Assembly: GCA_003223895.1 (NCBI GenBank)
Contig: QHXD01000262.1
Location: forward strand, 7,895-13,137
Direction of reading: 5' to 3'
DNA: 5,243 nucleotides
Source: Acidobacteriota bacterium
GTDB lineage: Bacteria; Acidobacteriota; Terriglobia; 20CM-2-55-15
Part shown: in pieces, positions 1 to 4,836 of the stretch
Position numbering within the stretch: the first letter of the stretch is position 1
Layout: each line of letters opens with the position of its first letter
Position numbers and translations under genes: made by a program
Notes under the pieces: generated by a model
The model's input: the letters and a program-made list of their open reading frames with translations, nothing else
The model's database searches: none
What the model was told of the DNA's origin: nothing

Positions 1-17
1 GTTGATCTGGGCAGCTT

Positions 18-37
18 CCGATATCGTGCCATATCGG
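18..37. other. Small inverted repeat upstream of the effector cassette
   Basis: A perfect 7-bp inverted repeat, CCGATAT at 18-24 and ATATCGG at 31-37, encloses a 6-nt loop. It lies 37 bases before the first start codon of the cassette. There is no T tract after it, so it is not a typical intrinsic terminator. It could be an operator, an mRNA hairpin in the leader, or chance. No clear -35/-10 pair is visible in bases 1-73, so the cassette promoter or upstream operon gene is probably outside the window. Confidence 0.25.
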
Positions 38-73
38 TCGGCCTGTCTTCTTCGCCGGCCATAGGAGGGAGTC

Positions 74-583
74 ATGGCAGCTACAGTAATCGTTAATAAA
101 CTGTCGGTGGTCCACAAGAAGAGTGATGGTAAGTCGATCGCGTCACCGGATCCCTGCCTGACGCCGTCGCCACCGGTGCCTGTTCCTTATGTCAACGTTG
201 CCTTTTCCAAGGACCTCGCGGATCACGCCAAGACAGTATTCGCCGATGGCGAGGGGATCGCGTTGAGTGACTCCAACTTCAGTACTAGCGTCGGCGATGA
301 ACCAGGCACCGCGGGAGGAGTTGTTTCGGGTGTCAACAAAGGCAAAGCGATCTTTCTCAACTACAGCATGGATGTGTTTGCGGAGGGCAAGAATGTCTGC
401 CGGTTGAGTGATCCGATGATGAACAACGGGAACGCTCCGAACACTGCACCAACCCCGGAAGCGCAACCCAATCAGTTGCCGGGGAACATCAAGGATCAGC
501 TCTGCAAAAGCTTCTGCTGGTGCAACAAGGAAGGCAACAAGGGCAGTGACTTCGTCCAGAAGATACCGGGTATCATGGCGTAA
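74..583 (+). CDS. PAAR-like protein (DUF4150 family), putative T6SS spike-tip carrier
   Basis: This 169-aa protein matches the DUF4150 PAAR-like pattern. A hydrophobic start (residues 2-14) leads to the proline-rich PDPCLTPSPPVPVPYVNVA stretch (25-43). Next comes a serine/glycine region with GDEPGTAGGVVSG (74-86), then the conserved FxxxSxxVxxEGKxVxRxxD stretch (94-113). In this family the domain is thought to cap the VgrG spike and load effectors for injection through the T6SS; that role is inferred here. The C-terminus carries a Cys cluster (C144, C148, C150), after which family members often continue into a fused toxin. Here the protein stops and the candidate toxin is the next gene. The ATG is well supported by AGGAGGGAG at 63-71, immediately upstream. 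No signal peptide or membrane segment is seen. Confidence 0.85.
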   Translation: MAATVIVNKLSVVHKKSDGKSIASPDPCLTPSPPVPVPYVNVAFSKDLADHAKTVFADGEGIALSDSNFSTSVGDEPGTAGGVVSGVNKGKAIFLNYSMDVFAEGKNVCRLSDPMMNNGNAPNTAPTPEAQPNQLPGNIKDQLCKSFCWCNKEGNKGSDFVQKIPGIMA

Positions 584-600
584 ATCCCGAAGGAGCAACC

Positions 601-1179
601 ATGCCAGGTAAAAGTGCGCGCGATAAATGTTTTGAGGAGGCCACCGACGAGTACAACAAGACGCTTCCGGAAGACAAGAGGATCAAGATCGAGCATCAGA
701 AGACGTGGGCAGTAAAGCCTGACGGGAAATGGGCTCCGCTATCCGTGGTCGAAAATATCTGGAACTTTATTAAAACCAAGGGCAACCCTTACCGCACACC
801 CGACTGGACCCTCGATATTGATGGCAAACCCGTCGCCGGAGACAACAAATTCGAAGGCGACAGTTATTCTCCCCGCAAAAGTCCTCGCAGCGGCAATGAC
901 CAGCAAACAGATCAAAACCAGATGAACGAGGATCAGAATCCAGGCAAACGAGAGTATCAGGATCTCAACCTTAACCCCAAAGACTGCAAATGTAAGGAGG
1001 ACCCCGAACCGGAGAGGGTTACCGTACCGGTAATGGATCCAGCACTGATGATGAATCGTGGAGTATTTATGGTTCCACTGGTCAACCCAGCCACGCTTGG
1101 TTTGGGTGCCCTTGGAGAGCTTGGCGGAGCCATTGCCCAGGGCCTTGGCTGGGCGGGGAGACTGGCACCCGCGTATTGA
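601..1179 (+). CDS. Candidate T6SS toxin with PD-(D/E)XK-like nuclease signature
   Basis: A 192-aa protein starting 17 nt after the PAAR-like gene, with its own ribosome site (GAAGGAG at 589-595, 5-nt spacer). Residues 67-84 read PDWTLDIDGKPVAGDNKF, i.e. PD followed after 12 residues by D-x-K. A Gln-rich stretch follows (Q101, Q102, Q105, Q107). This layout is that of restriction-endonuclease-fold toxins, where D68, D81 and K83 would coordinate metal and the Gln would sit in the following helix. The likely role is cleavage of nucleic acid in a rival cell after delivery by the upstream carrier. Cys 129 and 131 lie in a charged linker. The last ~38 residues are hydrophobic and Gly/Ala-rich, which is unusual for this fold. 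Hand-counted GC over 601-1080 is about 51%, lower than the ~62% in the TIGR02270 segment downstream. The toxin assignment is inference from motif and context; no specific family name is claimed. Confidence 0.6.
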   Translation: MPGKSARDKCFEEATDEYNKTLPEDKRIKIEHQKTWAVKPDGKWAPLSVVENIWNFIKTKGNPYRTPDWTLDIDGKPVAGDNKFEGDSYSPRKSPRSGNDQQTDQNQMNEDQNPGKREYQDLNLNPKDCKCKEDPEPERVTVPVMDPALMMNRGVFMVPLVNPATLGLGALGELGGAIAQGLGWAGRLAPAY

Positions 1180-1193
1180 GACTGTGAGTTCCT

Positions 1194-2222
1194 ATGGATC
1201 AACCAATCGATTTGTCCGGTTTTCACATTAAGGCAGGCGAAGTCTCCATCGTTGTGCCTTGTCTGGAATTCGTTCTGTTCCTTGACCGAACCGACGACGC
1301 GGGGATTCTCGATTTTTATCAACGTGCCCGCGCGGCCCTCGGTAGCAGCATCACTCACTACCTGGCCGAGAGCATGAAAGGATACAAGAGACTCGACGCT
1401 CGTGGTGAATCGATGGTCCCAACCTGGTTTAGCAGGCCGCGTGAGGGTAAGCTCGCCTATTACATGACAATGGCTGACAACGATCCCAACAAGATCGTCA
1501 CCGCCAGCACTATTGAGATCAGCATCTTCCGCCGCCCTGTCCACGAGGTAACTCCCAAGCTAAGGGCCCAATGGAAGGTCACGTACGAGGAGCAAAAAAG
1601 CAAACTGCCATACCCCGGCTCCCAATTACGCGTGAGCGTGCCGCTGGATCATCCCCTGGCCGACCCGGCGGCGATACGAGACTGGATTCTGGATTTCTCT
1701 CTGGTGAAAAACGGCGCCGATTTCACCGGCCATTGCGGTTATGCGCTCAACCACTACCTGCAGCCCATCGATCGTGACCTCTACGACCCGGCGAAAAAAG
1801 CCCTGGCCTCGTTTGTTCTCCGTTATCCAGGACTGGGATTCAACGGCGGCGGAATTCAGTCGCGAATTTTGCGCTATGAGCCCAAACTTTCCGAGTTCGT
1901 TCCACTGATCGAACGCGCCAACTGGCTCAACCTGGTTTGTGACAAGACACTCGATCTCATTGGCGGCCGATCCCACGTTCGAACCCTGTTGGGGGATGAT
2001 CTTCCGATAAGCATGCATGAAGTCGCGCATGGCGTGGCGATTCAAGCGGGACTGTCTCCGCAAGTGGGCGACCTCGGCCATCGCGATTTCGTGGAACCCT
2101 ACCGGCGGGTGGCAAAGGTTCTTCGACCAATTCGCATTGATGAGATTCCTGGCATGGGCGGGTGGTTCATGCAAACCGAAACGAACGAGTGGCTCAATGC
2201 GTTGGACAAAGAGTACCAATAA
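1194..2222 (+). CDS. DUF3396 type VI immunity family protein
   Basis: A 342-aa protein with the DUF3396 layout. The N-terminal part (about 15-115) is a mixed alpha/beta region. The middle has LRVSVPLDHPL (145-155) and the GHCGYALNHYL stretch (179-189). The C-terminal part has RANWLNLVCDKTLDLIGG (241-258), PISMHEVAHGVAIQAGLSPQVGD (271-293) and YRRVAKVLRPIR (303-314). DUF3396 proteins are annotated as T6SS immunity factors encoded next to their toxin. By position this one would protect the producer from the nuclease candidate that ends 14 nt upstream. The close spacing implies one transcript. The ribosome site before the ATG is weak (GAG at 1186-1188), so translation may be coupled to the toxin gene. 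No signal peptide is seen, consistent with a cytoplasmic antidote to a nuclease. Family assignment is good; pairing with this toxin is inferred. Confidence 0.75.
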   Translation: MDQPIDLSGFHIKAGEVSIVVPCLEFVLFLDRTDDAGILDFYQRARAALGSSITHYLAESMKGYKRLDARGESMVPTWFSRPREGKLAYYMTMADNDPNKIVTASTIEISIFRRPVHEVTPKLRAQWKVTYEEQKSKLPYPGSQLRVSVPLDHPLADPAAIRDWILDFSLVKNGADFTGHCGYALNHYLQPIDRDLYDPAKKALASFVLRYPGLGFNGGGIQSRILRYEPKLSEFVPLIERANWLNLVCDKTLDLIGGRSHVRTLLGDDLPISMHEVAHGVAIQAGLSPQVGDLGHRDFVEPYRRVAKVLRPIRIDEIPGMGGWFMQTETNEWLNALDKEYQ

Positions 2223-2224
2223 GT

Positions 2225-2242
2225 AAAAGGAGTAGGACGATG
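2225..2242 (+). promoter_or_regulatory. Strong ribosome site and orphaned ATG before the 218-aa gene
   Basis: AAAAGGAG at 2225-2232 is followed after 7 nt by ATG at 2240-2242, the best initiation signal in this gap. The ATG frame runs only 16 codons and stops at TGA 2288-2290. The coding frame of the downstream gene is one base off. Reading ATG followed by an inserted G gives MANFKDNLQGPPPENE, running straight into the downstream protein. The site therefore appears to be the original start of that gene, disrupted by loss of one base. Confidence 0.6.
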
Positions 2243-2286
2243 CTAACTTCAAAGATAACCTCCAGGGTCCCCCTCCGGAAAACGAG

Positions 2287-2943
2287 TTGACGCTCCCCGA
2301 TCCAGTGCAGGCTTTTGTGGACGCGGCCCGTCGAGGGATGTTCACGAACTCTACGACACCACCCTGGCAATCCGGAGCGGAGTTATTGGAAAAAGAAATA
2401 GATCTGCCGGCGAGCAAGCAGACCTGGCGCGTACTTTTCCGGAACATCGATCCGGGTGCGTACCGCGTTTTAACCAACATTCTGCGCGCGCGACTTCTGA
2501 ACAGCATCTCAATGAAAACCATTTCCCCCATCACTGCCGGCCCGGACGACGCGCTAATCGATCTGAAGGGGCTCGCGTATCCCAGTCCATACCAGCCAAT
2601 CCCTTTTGATCTCAATTATGAAACGCCGGTCCGGTCAAGCCGTGACCGTTATGTCCATCTCATTTTTGCAGGTGAGCCCGATGACGCCACCGCGGCAATC
2701 GTGTTTGCGGCACTCGAGACATGGACGTGGCTGATGTTGCTGGGGGGTTATCCGAGCGACGATATGCATCCCAAACAGTCGGCGGCTGTACCCGAACCCG
2801 CATTTCTCCTCGATCCGCGTACGATCGAGCAGCCGTTCCCCGACGTGTTTCTGTGTGACGACGATTGTTATGCGGCGGTGATTAATTGGGCACAGGTTCT
2901 TCACCAGTTTACGTACCCGCTCCAGGTCGTGCAGCTCCGGTGA
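2287..2943 (+). CDS. Unrecognised protein of the T6SS cassette, start region probably frameshifted
   Basis: I do not recognise a family. From the only in-frame start codon downstream of the frame's stop at 2233-2235 (TTG 2287), the product is 218 aa, acidic and rich in aromatic residues and proline. It has a hydrophobic helix-like segment around 136-152 (AAIVFAALETWTWLMLL) and a CDDDC motif at 190-194. There is no signal peptide and no clear catalytic motif. The TTG has no convincing ribosome site, while a strong SD/ATG lies at 2225-2242 in the wrong frame. Adding one G after that ATG would give a continuous 234-aa protein. It sits between the immunity gene and the TIGR02270 gene, all on one strand with short gaps, so a role in the T6SS neighbourhood (adaptor, second immunity or accessory factor) is possible but unproven. 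TGA 2288-2290 overlaps the TTG, so coupled re-initiation is an alternative. Confidence 0.6.
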   Translation: MTLPDPVQAFVDAARRGMFTNSTTPPWQSGAELLEKEIDLPASKQTWRVLFRNIDPGAYRVLTNILRARLLNSISMKTISPITAGPDDALIDLKGLAYPSPYQPIPFDLNYETPVRSSRDRYVHLIFAGEPDDATAAIVFAALETWTWLMLLGGYPSDDMHPKQSAAVPEPAFLLDPRTIEQPFPDVFLCDDDCYAAVINWAQVLHQFTYPLQVVQLR

Positions 2944-2960
2944 AGAGTCGTCTCTCAGGG

Positions 2961-2974
2961 AAGGAGTCCTTTTG
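2961..2974 (+). promoter_or_regulatory. Ribosome site that fixes a TTG start
   Basis: AAGGAG at 2961-2966 lies 5 nt before TTG 2972-2974. No ATG or GTG start is as well placed. The predicted N-terminus (MPAIPSIVEQHAQEAVFL) also matches where I expect TIGR02270 proteins to begin, so the TTG is accepted as the genuine start. Confidence 0.65.
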
Positions 2975-3361
2975 CCCGCCATTCCATCCATCGTTGAACA
3001 ACATGCCCAGGAAGCCGTCTTTCTGGCCATTCTCCGGCAGCAGGCCGTTTGCGCCCCGCATTATTCTTTGCGCGATCTGGTGAAGTTGGACTATCGCCTG
3101 GATGCCAATCTTGATGGACTCCGTCTGGCCGAGGACTTCGGATGGAACCTTTGTGAACAGTTGTTGGAAACAGAAGGAGCGGCGGGAGTCTTCACGAGCG
3201 CCGTCGTCGCGATCTCGAGTGGAAACGAAGCCCGAATACAACAAGTAGTGGACCTGGCGACGACCACATCGAACCTGTCGCGTGGACTTGCGGCGAGCCT
3301 GGGCTGGCTGCCTCTCGCGCAAGTAAGACCTTACATCAACAAATTCCTCGCCGCCCATTGA
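2972..3361 (+). CDS. TIGR02270-family protein, N-terminal fragment of a broken gene
   Basis: A 129-aa reading frame whose sequence fits the N-terminal third of the TIGR02270 family. Landmarks are IVEQHAQEAVFLAILRQQAV (7-26), APHYSLRDLVKLDYRLDANLDGLRLAEDFGW (28-58), and the alpha-helical LSRGLAASLGWLPLAQVRPYINKFL stretch (102-126). The family is found near T6SS genes and appears to be made of HEAT-like helical repeats; its biochemical role is not known to me. The frame ends abruptly at TGA 3359-3361, just where a further helical repeat (usually SPDP..R..GL) should follow. The rest of the protein resumes within a few bases in the +1 frame. Translation start is TTG with a good SD. If expressed alone it would be a truncated, probably non-functional piece. 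Confidence 0.7.
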   Translation: MPAIPSIVEQHAQEAVFLAILRQQAVCAPHYSLRDLVKLDYRLDANLDGLRLAEDFGWNLCEQLLETEGAAGVFTSAVVAISSGNEARIQQVVDLATTTSNLSRGLAASLGWLPLAQVRPYINKFLAAH

Positions 3362-3377
3362 CGACGCCGACCCCTTC

Positions 3378-4154
3378 TTGAAAGCCCGGACACTCCGCGC
3401 CGCCGGGGAACTGGGGCGCGGTGATTTACTGGAAGCTGCAGAGCTTTATCTCGATTCCGAGGACGAGGCTGTTCGATTTGCCGGAGCCTGGTCCAGCGCT
3501 TTGCGCAACGGCACTCCCAGGGCGATCAGAACACTGAAGGCCATTTCAGACTCGGGCGGCCGGTTTTCGGAAGATGCCCTGGAAGTCGCCATGCGACGCA
3601 TGGAGTTCGGCCCCGCGAAGGCCTGGCAGCAGCAGCTATCGCAAAACGCGAGCCAGTTGCGGCTGGCAATCGCGGGCGCCGGCGCCCTGGGCGATCCGGA
3701 ACTCATTGCCTGGCTGATTCAGCAGATGAGCCAGCCCGCCCTGGCTCGTGTGGCCGGCGAAGCGTTCATCCTTATTACTGGTGTAGACATCGTTAAAGAG
3801 CATCTTGACGCCGGGCCTCCCGAAGGATTCGACGCAGGCCCGGACGACAACCCCGCGAACGAAAATGTAGCAAGCGACCCGGATGAGAATCTTCCCTGGC
3901 CTGCTCCGGTATTGATCCAAAGCTGGTGGAACGACCACGCAGACCGATTCCACAGCGACACCAGATACTTGTTGGGGAAACCAATTACAGAGGAGTGGGC
4001 GGCAGAAGTGCTGCGAGCCAATCGCCAGCGCCAGCGCGCCGCCGCAGCGCTCGAATTGGCAATCCGGCAGCCGAGGACGCCTTTGTTTAATATCAAGGCA
4101 CCCGGATTCCGCCAGCTCGAGATGTTCAACGAACCAGATCCCGCGATTGCTTAG
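3378..4154 (+). CDS. TIGR02270-family protein, C-terminal fragment of a broken gene
   Basis: A 258-aa frame covering the rest of the TIGR02270 protein. Landmarks are RTLRAAGELGRGDLL (4-18), AVRFAGAWSSALR (31-43), AIAGAGALGDPELIAWLIQQM (97-117), ARVAGEAFILITGVDI (123-138), GPDDNPANENVASDPDENLPWP (154-175), RYLLGKPIT (196-204) and RQRAAAALELAI (218-229). These include HEAT-like helix pairs followed by a Trp/acidic C-terminal module. The TTG at 3378 is only the first permissible codon and has no ribosome site. The coding similarity in fact begins upstream at about 3357 (IDDADPF), so this is the 3' part of the gene that starts at 2972. The two pieces make about 390 aa, shorter than the ~420 I expect; about 30 residues seem missing at the junction. 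Hand-counted GC of 3421-3720 is about 62%. It is likely a pseudogene half, unless the break is an assembly error. Confidence 0.65.
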   Translation: MKARTLRAAGELGRGDLLEAAELYLDSEDEAVRFAGAWSSALRNGTPRAIRTLKAISDSGGRFSEDALEVAMRRMEFGPAKAWQQQLSQNASQLRLAIAGAGALGDPELIAWLIQQMSQPALARVAGEAFILITGVDIVKEHLDAGPPEGFDAGPDDNPANENVASDPDENLPWPAPVLIQSWWNDHADRFHSDTRYLLGKPITEEWAAEVLRANRQRQRAAAALELAIRQPRTPLFNIKAPGFRQLEMFNEPDPAIA

Positions 4155-4158
4155 CCTG

Positions 4159-4167
4159 TGCTATATT
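4159..4167 (+). promoter_or_regulatory. Extended -10 promoter candidate for the sigma-factor gene
   Basis: TGCTATATT at 4159-4167 matches the extended -10 form (TGn plus TATATT). No good -35 box is found at 16-18 bp spacing, which extended -10 promoters tolerate. It starts 4 bases after the stop codon of the preceding gene (4152-4154) and about 50 bases before ATG 4216, so a transcript starting near 4174 would have a leader of about 40 nt. This suggests the sigma/anti-sigma pair is transcribed separately from the T6SS cassette. Confidence 0.45.
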
Positions 4168-4215
4168 CGTGCCGATTTCGCCTGGGCAGTCCACAAACCC
4201 AGCCTGAGGCCACGA

Positions 4216-4776
4216 ATGAAGGCAGGCACAGAGCAGGAAGTCTTTGATCGCTTTCTTCTGCGGCTGGATTCTGACCGCGAACGCGCGGGCGAGCGCTACG
4301 AAACCATACGCCGCAAGCTGGTGAAGTTTTTCGAGTGGCGAGACTGCCCGTTCCCCGAAGACCATGCCGATGAGGTGCTGAGACGAACCATCGACAAATT
4401 CGCGCAGGACGGCGAAATCCGGGATCCTGCCACCTACTGTTACGGCGTGGCTCGGCTGGTTTTGCTCGAGGTTCGTAAGAGCCGTGCGCAGGAACAGACA
4501 GCGCTCAACAATCTTGTCCCGCCGCCTCCACATGCGGAACCTGATCCGGAGCACGAACAAGCCCTGAAGTGCCTCAACGAGTGTCTCAAACGCCTTCCGT
4601 TGGGAGACCTGCGGCTGATCCTGACGTATTACGAGCAGGAACGGGGCGCGAAAGTCGAACGGCGCAAACAACTTGCAGAAGAGCTGGCGATCCCGTTGAA
4701 TACCTTACGAATACGCGCTCATCGTTTGCGGGAACGGCTGGAGCTGTGCGTTCAGGGTTGTCTTCGGCGAGAATGA
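4216..4776 (+). CDS. ECF-like RNA polymerase sigma factor
   Basis: A 186-aa protein with the two-part ECF sigma layout. The region-2-like part (about 7-90) has FDRFLLRLDSDRERAGERYETIRRKLVKFFEWRDC and then DPATYCYGVARLVLLEV (70-86). A Pro-rich linker follows (PPPPHAEPDPEHEQ, 102-115). The region-4-like part (about 117-178) ends in a helix-turn-helix, KQLAEELAIPLNTLRIRAHRLRERLE. It should direct RNA polymerase to a small regulon. This lineage-specific subgroup, with a CPFPEDHADEVLRRT-type segment at 44-58, is one I associate with Acidobacteriota. ATG 4216 is chosen over a TTG at 4147 because the added residues do not look like sigma sequence and the extended -10 element lies between the two. 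A modest SD (GAGG, 4206-4209) sits 6 nt before the ATG. An anti-sigma-like gene starts 60 nt downstream, so activity is probably set by that partner. Confidence 0.8.
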   Translation: MKAGTEQEVFDRFLLRLDSDRERAGERYETIRRKLVKFFEWRDCPFPEDHADEVLRRTIDKFAQDGEIRDPATYCYGVARLVLLEVRKSRAQEQTALNNLVPPPPHAEPDPEHEQALKCLNECLKRLPLGDLRLILTYYEQERGAKVERRKQLAEELAIPLNTLRIRAHRLRERLELCVQGCLRRE

Positions 4777-4836
4777 AATGCTTTTCGAGGGATCGCCAGT
4801 AATATTAATACGGCCGCATCACTAAGGAAGTCAGAA

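Noticed and set aside
1..64. Possible 3' end of an upstream gene: one frame is open to TAG 62-64 and another is open past the first ATG to TAA 94-96.
   Set aside because: About 20-30 residues are too few to recognise, and the two frames cannot be told apart.
143..598. A 151-codon - strand frame, and similar - strand frames at 957-1544, 2909-3358, 3719-4129, 4126-4671 and 4831-5139.
   Set aside because: All are antisense shadows of better supported + strand genes and show no domain landmarks.
1626..2615. A 329-codon open frame on the - strand.
   Set aside because: It runs antisense to the DUF3396 gene and the next gene, crossing both and the gap between them. The + strand frames have family landmarks and ribosome sites, while this translation is Arg/Ser-rich without a recognisable domain.
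3350..3363. Programmed +1 frameshifting (CAT TGA C context) joining the two TIGR02270 pieces.
   Set aside because: The stop context TGAC resembles the release-factor-2 site, but there is no upstream SD-like stimulator, the P-site shift CAT to ATT pairs poorly, and about 30 residues would still be missing.
4182..4202. CTGGG/CCCAG inverted repeat with an 11-nt loop before the sigma gene.
   Set aside because: A 5-bp stem with a long loop and no T tract is too weak to call a terminator or regulatory hairpin.
4147..4215. TTG at 4147 as start of the sigma-factor gene.
   Set aside because: It overlaps the preceding gene, has no ribosome site, lies upstream of the extended -10 promoter, and adds residues unlike a sigma N-terminus; ATG 4216 is better.
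4800..4807. AT-rich palindrome TAATATTA between the sigma and anti-sigma genes, resembling a -10 box.
   Set aside because: No -35 element or extended -10 TG is present, and the 60-nt gap fits co-transcription with the sigma gene.
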